The notes beneath the pieces are model-generated. The model was not told the origin of the DNA, searched no databases, and worked only from the letters and a program-made list of their open reading frames with translations. This document shows positions 9,652-20,501 of a DNA stretch of 24,689 nucleotides, one piece after another (position 1 is the stretch's first letter; the number at the start of each line of letters is the position of its first letter). The position numbers were made by a program, and so were the translations under genes. This stretch comes from Hypsibius dujardini (taxonomy: Eukaryota > Tardigrada > Eutardigrada > Parachela > Hypsibiidae). The DNA is taken from assembly GCA_001579985.1 (NCBI GenBank), contig LRSR01010761.1, forward strand, positions 1-24,689, written 5' to 3'.

Positions 9652-11185
9652 TTAAGGTGGGCAGTCCTTCGGGCGGGTTCCTGTGTAGGTGTCACAGACG
9701 AGTTGGATGAGATCGGAAACGGCTTCCGCTTGGATTTCGTCGTTATGCACCTGTGAGGGTTACAAAGGTGTCTCAGTTTTGAAATCCGCTTTCCGCCTTT
9801 CCATTGGACAATTTCGGACCCCGGATGTACGTACCCCGTTAACCACAATCCACGGCACGCCCTTATGCGGAGGGTTGAGCGCGTCCGTCTTCACCGCCAT
9901 CAGGTGCTCGAAGGTGTTGCCTTGTTGGCCGGCAGCGCAGTTCGACAACTGCCCCCAGTCGAAGCCGGCAACGTTGGCACACTATACACGATGTAAAGAA
10001 AGAGAACAAGAAGCACAGACCTTTAACTAATCGTTCCTTTTCTCCATCGAACAATCTGTAGGAGGACAATTTCGACAGCAAAAAGCGCACATGCACTCGT
10101 GCGTACCTTTTGCTGGATTGTGCTGTTGGAAGGATCGTCGCTGTTCTCGAAGCAGTAAATGAACCCCAACAATCCGTTCTTTTGGTCCAAATTCACTGCG
10201 CATGCCTGGAAAGAAGTGAAATTCTGTTCCCTATCGGCTTCCGCATGCACGATGACGATTTGAGCAGTGATGAAAACGGCGCACTCTCGAAACTCTAAGT
10301 CTACGTTCCGGATGTCTTGAACAAATGCTTTTTAAAGGGAATGTGTTGTCCTCAGACGCTGCTTAGCGGAAGGATTTAAGTTTGACGATTGCGTTCACGT
10401 TTTTCATCACTGTGGAGTGATGGGTGCCGGCCCTTTCGCGTTCTCAAGGCACGAACGCGCGAACGAAAACGCGTTCGCGCGGTCGGGAATGCACATCGCA
10501 TCTCAACTTTACTGGGTTCACCGTGGTTTTAATCAATTTAACAAGTACCACTACCGTATATGATTGACATCCATTTGCATATCGCATACCGTGAGCACAT
10601 TAGCTGAACACTCCTTTGGACCGTGCTGGCAGGTGAAGATCCACTGATTCCCATCCTGAGCTTCCTAAAAAATTGTTCAACTTTGAAGCCAGGTACGGAT
10701 ATATCATATACATATATGCCATATACATATATGCCACATACATATATGCCATGTACAAATATGCCACATACATATATACCATACACATATATGCCATATA
10801 CATATATGCCATGTACAAATATACCATACACATATCATATAATTTTACCGTTTTACTAGTTTTAATAGGTAATTTTACTAGGTTCACTAAGTACCTGCGC
10901 GTTGCCGTAGGGAACCATGGTCACATTCATGATTGCGCCGACGGAAGCCGTGCTCCAGGTGGGATACAGTTGTTGATTGATAAAGGCTCGCGAGTACGGG
11001 CACAGCGTCTCATAGTACAGTTCCACATTGACCAGGGGAGCGGCATCGTCCTCCGATGACTGGATTACGTTCGTTTCCTCCGCACGGTCCAATTTGGCGT
11101 GGTTGATCTTGCGGACGCGACCGGACACGGTCCAGAGCGACAGCAGCGCCACCAGACAGACTAACGCCAACCGTTGTGCAAACAT
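9652..11185 (-). CDS. GILT-like lysosomal thiol reductase, copy B
   Basis: Exons on the minus strand: 11185-10895, 10664-10590, 10205-10107, 9981-9835, 9750-9652. All introns are phase 0, giving 236 aa. A signal peptide almost identical to that of copy A ([17 protein letters not shown]) precedes a spacer of about 30 residues, then [23 protein letters not shown], the full signature [46 protein letters not shown] and a tail [19 protein letters not shown]. The PKDCPP ending is the family's normal Cys-containing C-terminus. The active site is CPYS (CXXS). NVT and NST are possible glycosylation sites, consistent with a secreted or lysosomal route. The PYGNAQ motif matches vertebrate IFI30, making B the most canonical copy. 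Confidence 0.95.
10456..10481. other. GC-rich 10-bp perfect inverted repeat in GILT-B intron 2
   Basis: CGCGCGAACG and CGTTCGCGCG are separated by six bases. It stands out as a CpG-dense island in an otherwise ordinary intron (10206-10589). Confidence 0.7.
10700..10840. repeat. 15-bp AT-rich minisatellite in GILT-B intron 1
   Basis: About nine units of the type ATGCCATATACATAT, with variants ATGTACAAAT and ATACCATACACAT. The unit is purely alternating and partly self-complementary, so the strand could form cruciforms. It lies between exons 1 and 2. Confidence 0.95.
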
Positions 11186-12375
11186 GGCTTGATCTGTTCA
11201 GTTCGGGGAACGAAGAAATCGGCTGAGGCAAGTCTTTTCGAGACAGAGAGGAATTATGTTGTTATATGTCGATCACGCAATTCCGTACGGCACATGAGAG
11301 ACTCACCCTGCACATGAATCGGGGCACCAAAAGAGTACGTAGCACGCGCGAGACGGTTCGACTGTCTGCCTGCTGCTTTTGGTTGATTAGACAAACAAGA
11401 ACGCAATCTGCCGCAAGTGTAATCAGTTGAGTCTTACCCGTTTCCGGTGCATTACTTACATGAACCTTCATATCATACTATTACTATGTCACGTTGGTGA
11501 GTATGTAAAAGTTCACCTACTGTCGTATCAGTCAACGGATGAACCGTCATCTCCTGACCATTTCCCACCCCCCAACGCAGTATGATTAGGTGTTCAGGCC
11601 TGTACCGCGTTACGAAAGGTTTCAAACTTCTTACGATCCTGACGCGACCGTAAGTGCCAGTAGAAGAATATGAAGATACTGCATGCTTAAAAAAGTTGAG
11701 AACTTTCCCTGGCCAAGACAGTTGCGTCCCCGGTTCGATCGCTCTCAATCCACAATGACATTCGCAGGTATAGACCTCTCTTATGCTATGGTACTATGGT
11801 ACTCTATTACTATGGTACTCTGGTACTATGGTACTCTGGTACTCTGGTACTCTGGTACTCTGGTACTATGGTACTCTGGTACTATGGTACTCTGGTACTA
11901 TGGTACTCTGGTACTATGATACTCTGGTACTATGGTACTCTGGTACTATGATACTCTGGTAGTCTGGTACTATATTACTATGGTACTCTGGTACTATGGT
12001 ACTCTGGTACTCTGGTACTCGATTACTATGGTACTCTGGTACTCGTACTCGTACTATTGTACGTTGTGGTAGAAACACATTGATTGGCCTCTGAAAAGGA
12101 CGCTACCCCAACATCAGGGTTGATGATCACAATAAGAAGAAGTCTTCCGTCACACCTCCGGCACCAAAATCTTGTAAATGTGTCATTTGGACAAAATAAG
12201 GCGCAAACTGTTGCTATACAATTATCAATGGGAAGAGCCAAAAATATGCCTGTACTCTGTAGAACTCATCTGTCCTTTCTCAGCATCCTGATGGCTTTTC
12301 CCCCTAAAAAGAACGCAAGTACGTACGCTTATTAATATCAGACCAATTAAGCGTTTCTCAATTGGTTCGAATTTG
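11186..12375. other. Intergenic, GILT-B 5' flank and GILT-C 3' flank
   Basis: Holds the GILT-B promoter side, the 8-bp satellite at 11786-12058, and the GILT-C 3' UTR. The minus-strand sequence near 12330 reads AATAAG, a weak poly(A) variant. No gene seen. Confidence 0.5.
11786..12058. repeat. 8-bp satellite GGTACTMT
   Basis: About 30 units, almost perfectly in 8-bp register, alternating GGTACTCT and GGTACTAT. Each unit carries the palindrome GTAC. There are a few TATTACTA and ACTCGATT interruptions and a terminal ACTCGT triplet. Located between GILT-B and GILT-C. Confidence 0.97.
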
Positions 12376-13060
12376 TCACTTCACCTGATAGGTGGCGCAG
12401 ATGAGTTTGAGGAGATTGGCGGATCCTTTCCGCTGGATTTCGTCGGTGTGTACCTATTTTACAAGTCCGAAAGTAACACGTAATTAACTGGTCAGTAGTT
12501 TTAGCTTGTCTGCATCTCGCATGGACCGGTCAACCATCTTACCCCATTCAGCACCAACCAGGGAACCCAGTTGAGTTTCGGGTTTAGCGACAGAGTTCGC
12601 TGAGCCATTACATGCTGTAGTTCGTTGCCCAGTTTGGTGGACGCGCAAGTCGCGATGGGTGCAAATTCCACGCCCAACTCGATGGCACACTACTCCAAAA
12701 TGGCAACAAAGAAATGTTAACAAAGAAATTGGCTGTTTGTATTTGGATGTACTGTTCCTCGGTACACGTACGGCTGCTCCTGCTGCTGAGGGATCTCGCG
12801 ACCTCTCCATGCAGTAGATAAATTTCAACGGCAGTGCAGGATCTGTGAGAGTCAGTAGATGAATGATGCACGCCTGAAAATCAACTAAGCTATAAGGTCC
12901 TACACGTTCGTTAGTTAGAGTTACTATTATCATTCAATACCTGAATTGTGTTCCCTCGACATTCCTTCGCCCCGTGCTGGCATGTGAAGACATAACTGTC
13001 TCCCTGTTTCCGCTCCTAATTGTAACGCAACATGAGCAACCAGTGAGTTTCTACGGGTTT

Positions 13061-13092
<32 letters not shown>

Positions 13093-13140
13093 TTGCCTGT
13101 CTGTCTGTCTGTCTGTTTGTCTGTTTGTCTGTCTGTCTGC

Positions 13141-13176
<36 letters not shown>

Positions 13177-13189
13177 TTGTTTGTCTGTT

Positions 13190-13232
<43 letters not shown>

Positions 13233-13708
13233 TTTTCTCTCTGTTTGTTTGTCTTTTTGCCTGTCTGTAATTATGTTTGCCTGTGTGTGTCCTTTGTTTG
13301 TATAACTGTTTGTTCATTATCTGTCTGCCAGTCTGGCGGCCTATCCGTCTGTCCGTGCGTATTGTATTTCTGTCTGTTTTACATCCGTCTGACTCTTGAC
13401 TGCCAGATATCCAGTGCACTTACCGTGGCAATTCCAAACGGTATCAGCGAAACATTCATAATCTGCCCGACCTTCTGCAGAGTGGGATGCAGTTGCTGGA
13501 CAATGAACTGCACGGAATCCGGGCACAGCGTCTCATAGTACACGTCCAGGGAAACCAACTGGGCCGGTGTATGGCTGCTGTCACCACCATTCATCCCAAC
13601 GACCGCAGCACGCGCCGCAACCCCGGCGTCACGGCCGACATTAACCACCACCAGACACGCAACAAAGACATCAATCAAACAGCCCGTGGAGAGCCCGCTG
13701 GGTTTCAT
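12376..13708 (-). CDS. GILT-like lysosomal thiol reductase, copy C
   Basis: Exons on the minus strand: 13708-13424, 13015-12941, 12873-12772, 12689-12543, 12453-12376. All introns are phase 0, giving 228 aa. The signal anchor is hydrophobic (CLIDVFVACLVVVNVG) but unrelated to those of A and B. Then come YYETLCPDSVQF, IMNVSLIPFGIAT, CQHGAKECRGNTIQAC (complete signature), KFIYCMERSRDPS, SLNPKLNWVPWLVLNG and LLKLICATYQVK. The active site is CPDS (CXXS). Exon 4 is exactly 147 nt, as in A and B. The tail is short and lacks the terminal Cys, like copy A. It is the most diverged copy and the first on the transcribed strand. Same lysosomal disulfide-reductase family as A and B. Confidence 0.94.
13061..13390. 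repeat. Long TGTC array in GILT-C intron 1
   Basis: Nearly uninterrupted TGTC/TGTT units from 13061 to 13265, degenerate to about 13390, occupying most of the 408-bp intron. Sense orientation GACA. No stop codon in any frame over the pure part. Confidence 0.97.
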
Positions 13709-14091
13709 TTCGGCAAAACCGCGGGATGAAGCGAAGGGGACGTCGACAATGAAGATGCGGTTCTCGGGATTGAAATGAGCAAAATCGACGTTAGAAATTT
13801 TAAACTGCCGTTACAGGCAACCAACAACAAGGCAAGCTATAACGACGGAAATGGGTCAGCTCAGCGATGTCTGTGTCCGTGGACGACGGATGAATTTGGG
13901 AATTAAGGCCGGTTCAATGGTAGCGCGATTTTCCGCGCGTGATTCAACGAGGTTGAAGTTGCTTTTCAAGAGTTGGTCCAGCTGTTGTGCGCGTGTGTGT
14001 GGGCGAAAGTATTTGGTATGTAGGTTAGTTAAAGGCGGATTGCTCCTGTTGTGCATTTAGCTAAAAGTACTGTCCGTGGACTTAGAAGTGG

Positions 14092-14127
14092 TATGTCTAT
14101 GTCTATGTCTATGTCTATGTCTGTGTT
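14092..14127. repeat. (TGTCTA)n hexamer array
   Basis: About five to six units, TGTCTA changing to TGTCTG at the end; a variant of the TGTC family with an added TA. Confidence 0.9.
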
Positions 14128-14357
14128 TAGAGAAGAAGCGTGAGCAGAGCAGCAGCTGTTACGTGTGTGTCAAAAAGGTTAAGCTGAACGGCGCAGTTCC
14201 GTTCGCGAATTGAGACGGTTGGTCGGTCGGTCGGTTGGATGGGGTCGGTGTGTGTCATGCCCACCTCCACTTATTAGCTTGCGTGTGATCTCCTGATCAA
14301 GGCCAAAGTCTTGAGGACCTACTCGAAAGAGGACAATGACGAAGACAGTTGGATGCC

Positions 14358-14665
14358 AAGGATCAGACAATCGAGAATTGCACGATTTCTAATAACGAGG
14401 CGTCTACATATAATGCAATAAAGTAGTCTACAGTAAGCGACAGTAATCTAACGAAAGGTCCCGGAAATGGGCAAAAGGGGCGGGACAGGCGTAATAACTG
14501 AACAATCAACCAACCAACTCTGCTCCGATTGCTGCAGAGCTCCGGTGGTTGATTGGTTGATTGTTTAAGTATTATCCCTGCCCATTTTGACCATTTCCCC
14601 CTGCTCCGCCCCTTTTGTCCATTTCCGGGACCCTTCATTAGATTGAATTCTGTCGCTTGCTGTAC
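14358..14665. mobile_element. Foldback (MITE-like) element, copy 1
   Basis: A near-palindrome at 14428-14665: the left arm CAGTAAGCGACAG...GGTCCCGGAAATGGGCAAAA...CAATCAACCAACC is answered by the right arm GGTTGATTGGTTGATTG...TTTTGTCCATTTCCGGGACC...CTGTCGCTTGCTG. Arms are about 100 bp around a short centre with CAGAGCTCC. A unique left flank beginning AAGGATCAGACAATCG (14358) is shared with copy 2. It encodes nothing. Non-autonomous foldback or MITE behaviour is inferred from the structure; no target-site duplication was confirmed. Confidence 0.75.
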
Positions 14666-15284
14666 ATAACATGGTACAAAATCGACTGGGCTTCTCCCAA
14701 ATCCGTAGCAGTACATAAATATTCAGCAGGGTTAAATTGTAAGAATTCCATGATTAAGTCGCAACTTTGATTTTACAAATATCTGACAATATATTGTTTA
14801 TTTTATAAATATTCATATTTTTTAGTGTATACGTATATATTCATGTAAATTTTATATATACGTATATGTATGTCCGTGTGAGCTATAGCCAACGGGATAT
14901 TTTTTCTATAGCAGTAAATGTTCGTGAGCGAAGTAGTCTAATAATGTTTTTACGAGGTGCGGGAAAGTGACAGTTCACATGACCCCACCCGAGACCTCAC
15001 CACGGTCATAAAAAGCAAAAAATTCCTTTTAGCACCAAAGCAACATTCAATGCACTTTCCCTTAGACGGGCGGAAATTCCTGTGGGAACACCGAAAACGC
15101 TTTCGCAGCTGTCATATTTCCAAGTGACTGTCGCGCTTAATAGATTTGCACGTTTCACTTTTTCCCGGGTCCGTTCGGGTTGTTGACTCCTCGTCGTGGT
15201 CGTTGAAATCAGACCATAATTGGACGGTTCGTCTCATCACTACCGTGTGTGTACACGAGAACGCTTGAACAAACTCCGATATAG

Positions 15285-15570
15285 AAGGATCAGACAATCG
15301 AGAATTGCATGATCACCAATAACGAGGCGTTTAATGGCAATTGATTAGTGTGCAGCAAGCGACAGAATTTAATCTAATGGAGGGTCCCCGAAATGGATAA
15401 AAGAGGCGGGGCTGGGGTAATACTTGAACAATCAACCAATCAAATCCTCTCCGACTGTTTCGGAGCTCCGTCGATTGATTGGTTGATTGTTCAAGTATTC
15501 CCCCTGCCCCGCCCCTTTTGTCCATTTTCGGGACCCTCCGTTAGATTAAATTCTGTCGCTTAATGTGCAC
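15285..15570. mobile_element. Foldback (MITE-like) element, copy 2
   Basis: Same organisation as copy 1, in the same orientation and about 0.93 kb away. Left flank AAGGATCAGACAATCG (15285), then arms at 15349-15570 with GCAAGCGACAGAATTTAAT, GGGTCCCCGAAATGG and GAACAATCAACC, mirrored by GGTTGATTGTTC, CCATTTTCGGGACCC and ATTAAATTCTGTCGCTT. Arm-to-arm identity is higher than in copy 1, so this copy looks younger or was homogenised. Confidence 0.78.
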
Positions 15571-15853
15571 AGAATTCTGCATTCTGTTTTCTCTTCAAAT
15601 TTATAAAATCTCCATATGTGCAGCGACCTCATGAGAGTACAAGATTCAGTATGAGAATACGGCAACAGCTTACAACTGTCTTCGGCTGTGGCAAAAGTGT
15701 CGGCAAAAAAAATCACATAACAAAGGAATTGGTCGAAAAAGCTTAGTTTTGGCACGCGTCTCGTTAAGCAATCAACCAAATTCATCGATTTTAACTAACA
15801 ATTCTACAGACAGATTCTTTTCCAAAAATTTCCCCCTCCGTAGGTCGTTTGGT

Positions 15854-16395
15854 TTACAGGCAGTTCTGAATGGAATGGGTCGATCCAGTTGTCGGTACCC
15901 GGTACATTTCCTGGTCTTCATTGGCCGAGTCCACTAGGATGAAACTCTGCGGACTGGGTGTGGTGAAGGTCTGCAATTGTTGCTGTATAGGAGCAGGAGC
16001 TCGGTTTGATGAGCAGTTCTTGTTGCGTTTGTGGCGTCGGTGTTGCTGCCGCTGAGAAGAGTTGTCCAACGTCCTGGAACCGTTCTCGAAGCGTAGGTTT
16101 CTCTGCCCCTGATGGGATGACGATGAAACAGGGAAGTCGTTGCGGATCACATTAGGGTTCATCAGTGTTTCCGTAGTCTGATAATGCTCTGTAAAACAAT
16201 TTTTTGTTAGAAACAGAGAAGAATGTTACACATGAAGACAGAGAGAGAGAAAGGAAGAAAGATAAATCTACAAAAGGGCAGAGACAAATAGTAGTAGATG
16301 ATTATACAGATAAAGGGACCAACAGACAAATAGCCGAAGAAGGAAAACAATTTGAAAACGTGGATGAAAATAGGCATGAAGGGATTCTTATGGCC

Positions 16396-16449
<54 letters not shown>

Positions 16450-17542
16450 CAAGTAGACAAAAGACACTTAAAGCCAGGCAAATAGGTTCAGACATCAAAC
16501 CAATCGATTTGCTTTCCAACATTCCTTTACCTGGGTCAAGCATTCCACGGCAATGGTACGGCGCTGTGCTCGCCGGTCCATACCGCCGATTCCGCCGCGA
16601 TCGATCCACCGAGTCCGCGGGATTAACGACTATGCGTGCCGCTGCCGCCGTCGTCCGATGTTGGCGGTGGTCGCCTCCTCCTCCTCCCATCCCCATCATC
16701 ACATCAGCTGTCGTCGTGCCCATCCGTGCCGCCGCTGCCGACGAATCACGCGGCAAACTGGGATAATAACAATTCAGACAGGCAGCCGCCCCGGTTATTT
16801 TGCTCCCATCCTCCGGGTCGTACAGATTGAACGCCATGTCTGGACAGGGCGGACGCTGCAGCAGATCCAGCCATGACTGTCGCTGGGCGAACGCCTGGTG
16901 TGAGAGCGGTGTGCCGCTGCCACCGCCGGAATGACCGTCTCGGAAAACCGCATACCGTGGATAGGCATGATGATGAGGATGATGGTGATGATGAGAAGCG
17001 GGAAAGCCGGCTTGTTGGTAATTGTTCGGTATCTCCTCATAGATGTGATGCTGACCGTGCTGCTGCTGATGGTACTGATGATGTTGATGAGCGGGATCGA
17101 GGAGGAGATGGGCCGGTGCGTATCTAATGGCGCTGTCTGTCAGGAACTTGACTCCTGACGGCTGGCGAGGGAGAAAAAAGAGAATTAAAATCAATCACAG
17201 ACAGCAGGGATTGATATGGCAACTGCCGCGAGATATTGACGAAAGATATATTGTTGGCTGAGAGATCCCCTACCGAACTGATAGCCGCAAGCAGGGTCTT
17301 CTTTTTGTACTCGATGTTGTCGGAGTAGGCAGCAGCGCCGGCACCGCCCTCGGAGGACGCGCCGTCGGATGTGGACGCGGCGCTGGGAGTGCCTTTGCGA
17401 GAAGATGAGGAGGAGGTGGGTGATCGAGTGCGACAAGTCAGGTACTTCCGGAGATGCTTGCGATTTCTGGAGAGTAGAAAGAGACGTTGGTTAGGTATGG
17501 TAAATAAAACAGCGCTGACGTTTTAAATTCCATGATTTTCGC

Positions 17543-17600
<58 letters not shown>

Positions 17601-20463
17601 TTTTCTGTCTGCCTGCCTGTATGTTTGTTTGATTGTCTGTTCGTCAGTATTCTGGTTTGTGTTTCCATCTATCTGTGTTTTGAAATGTCATTATGCATTT
17701 AAAATTGAGGAGGAGGTAAATACATGTGAAGTACGGTAAACTGACACCCAGGTCAACCGTGCCGGAATTTAGTCAAAAGGCAAAACTGTCCAGTTTACGC
17801 GGATTAGACATCTGTGCACCGAAGTTTCCGCTTCCCAAAACCGACCGCGATCCGCGTGTGCGTGAAATTTGGTGGTGATGAGTAAAACTCTAAACCCCGT
17901 CTAGCTCATTACTAGCTAACCATGCGTGATTAAAGCCGAAGATGGCCGCAGTTTAACAAGTCTAGAGAGATTTCTCCGACAGCGATACGGGAAACCGGTT
18001 ACCGTATAACTTGCATGTCCACTTCGCACATGCACACGCAGTTTCTACCAAAGATGTCGTCGAGATTGCGAGATGGCTATCGCAGAGTCAACATACCTTT
18101 TAATTTCCCACGAGATGAGACACTTAACTGACTTCATGAATTATGGATTTCGCATCTGAAGTTCTGTAACGACTTTTGGAAGGTTTTTTGGGATCTTCCT
18201 TTCCTGTTACAAAGTTGCCACTCCACAGTAGCTTGTTCACAGTTATACAGACACTCGAAGAACGAGCTACCCTAGAGAATAGACACAAACAAAGTTAACA
18301 AAAAGTCAAAGAAACAAACATGCAGGGCAGGCAGTCAGACAGTAAGGCAGACAAGGAAGTAAACAGACAAGCAGACAGGCAGGCATACATACAGAAAGAC
18401 AGACAGACAGGCAGGCAGACAGGCAGACAGACATGCAGACATGCAGACATGCAGACAGGCAGACAGGCAGACAGGCAAACAGGCAGACTGACAGACAGAC
18501 AGACAAATATAGAGGGACACTCATTGTCAGACGAACACACAAACACATGGGCAGCAGAATAAATAATTGTCGTTCAAAGTGATATGCAGCCTGACAGATC
18601 GAAACCTATCACAATAATTTTTTCGCCATGGAAAATCAAACAGATGAAATTTAAGTTTTACGACTGCCAGCCGCTTAATCTATAAATGACTAGGTCTCTA
18701 TCAGATTCAGTACCCCTACCCCTGTGCGCGCACTAAAACAGACAATCACAGAAGGCTACTCCATAAATCTCTAGCCCCAAAGGGCCGGCCGGATTGAACC
18801 ACGAAAAACTCCACCACTCTGCCAGATGAATATCACGAGTTTAGGACAGGCGGGGGATTATTTAAATTCTTCAAGCAGATGTTTAAAAACCGCCGTGAGA
18901 GATTAGCGATCTGTTCGACAAACAGTAGGGGAAAAAAGAGTCGCGTCCTCGAGAGTTTAACGTTTAACTGAGATTTTCTCTGTCCCCAATTGACGACAAT
19001 CCGGTCAATTACGTCGCTCGCCCTCAGACGATCTGAAAACCTAATGACAGCTCTCGCTCCTCCACGCAATAACACATCAGCACAGATCGCCCACAGACAA
19101 GTCCACAGGCAGACAGACAGACGGACAGACAAGACAGACATATACATAACTCCCCGCCAGGAAAAACAGCTTTAACGGATTTGCACATACACACTCGGAG
19201 GTTTCAGTTTTATGACAAACAACTTTAGTGAAGTGCTCCCAAACAGTCAGTCAGTCAGTCAGACAGACAAACAGACAGGCAGACATTTTTTTTCTGACGA
19301 GGGGGCGGCTGGTCAGTCAAGGGGAAAAACACACAGCCACAGCATGCAAAGGGAGGGCTGGCTAAGTAATAAGGCCTCCAGCTGGTCCGAATGTTTGACG
19401 GATTGGGGGGCTCATCTGGCGCATTATCTCATTATGGTTCCTCTCCTTCCTTCCATTGCGTTCTTCCAGGCATTCGCCCCCCTAACAAACGGCTGGCGTT
19501 GTGTGTTAATTCGCGATATCCTCGGGATAACACATTGTTACCGCCGCATGGATTCCAGCAAAGCACCGGTGGATTGGAGATTGGGGGGTGGATTTTTGGG
19601 AGGAGAATTACGTCTGGGGGGTCAATGCCGGAAAATCACAGTGCGACCTGATGCCTAATGGGCACAAGATCGCTTACACACAAAAGGGGTGCGGGATATG
19701 GGGCCCGGTCAGATGTCTTGTCTGCCTGTCTGTGTCTGTGTCTGTCTGTGTTTGCCGGTGTCTGTCTGAATTGTAGAGAATACATGTATCTGGGAGGGGA
19801 TGATGGGTCCGTTCAACTGCATAATTATATCCGAACGATCCATCCCTCCTGTCTGTCTCGCTTTTCTTTCTTTTGATGTCGAAAAAGAGAAAAGAAAACT
19901 GCATTAGACCAGCAGGTTCCTTCAAACACCGCAGCGCTGGCAGCATCACATTTCCGAATAATTGTCCCATCCCATAACACTTCTGATGGAGTAATACAAG
20001 TAATCCACGACTTGTATTCTGCGCGAAGACGCTTCAAAATACTGTTAGCAAAGGGGCAGGCAGAGGGACAGGCATTCAGACAATTGGGGTTTTGCCTGTC
20101 AGTGTGGGTGATGCTGATGCACAAAAGAATTGAATGTAGTGGCGGAGCGCTAAATCGTTATATATATGGAAATCTGGGCAGTGAAAAGAATTTGTCGGCA
20201 TCAAGCTACCACTTTTCAAGGCGTTCCACAACGCGGGTACAATACTCCGTCTACGACAAAGACGGACCGACGATCGAAGGGGCAAACGGTAACACACACG
20301 ATGTTTTGACCCCACCTCACGAATGCAGTTGAAATTACTCTTGAAGCATGCACTTCCCAAAAATAGGCAAGCTGCACACAGACAGACAGATACTCAGGCA
20401 GACAGACAAACAAACAGGCAGACATATAAAAAAATAGATAAACAGACAGACAAACAGCAGACT

Positions 20464-20501
<38 letters not shown>

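Larger units (their letters stand above)
13709..15853. other. Intergenic, GILT-C 5' flank to membrane-protein 3' end
   Basis: Contains a hexamer array, a GGTC run at 14217-14235, two foldback elements and an AT-rich block near 14740-14880 with mirrored TATACGTATA motifs. No supported gene. Confidence 0.55.

Noticed and set aside
11700-11750. tRNA-like A-box and B-box words (TGGCCAAGACAG, GGTTCGATC)
   Set aside because: The two boxes are only about 20 bases apart and no cloverleaf can be drawn.
13051-13538. Cys/Leu/Ser/Val-rich and Arg/Gln/Thr/Asp-rich open frames over the TGTC arrays (also at 540, 2185, 8191, 18295, 20216, 22214, 24418)
   Set aside because: A pure TGTC repeat has no stop in any frame and translates to CLSV or RQTD on each strand; these frames are by-products of the arrays and no splice sites or starts support them.
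19212-19658. 148-codon plus-strand frame in the long intron
   Set aside because: It begins in a CAGT/CAGA array and shows no motif; no promoter or splice evidence.
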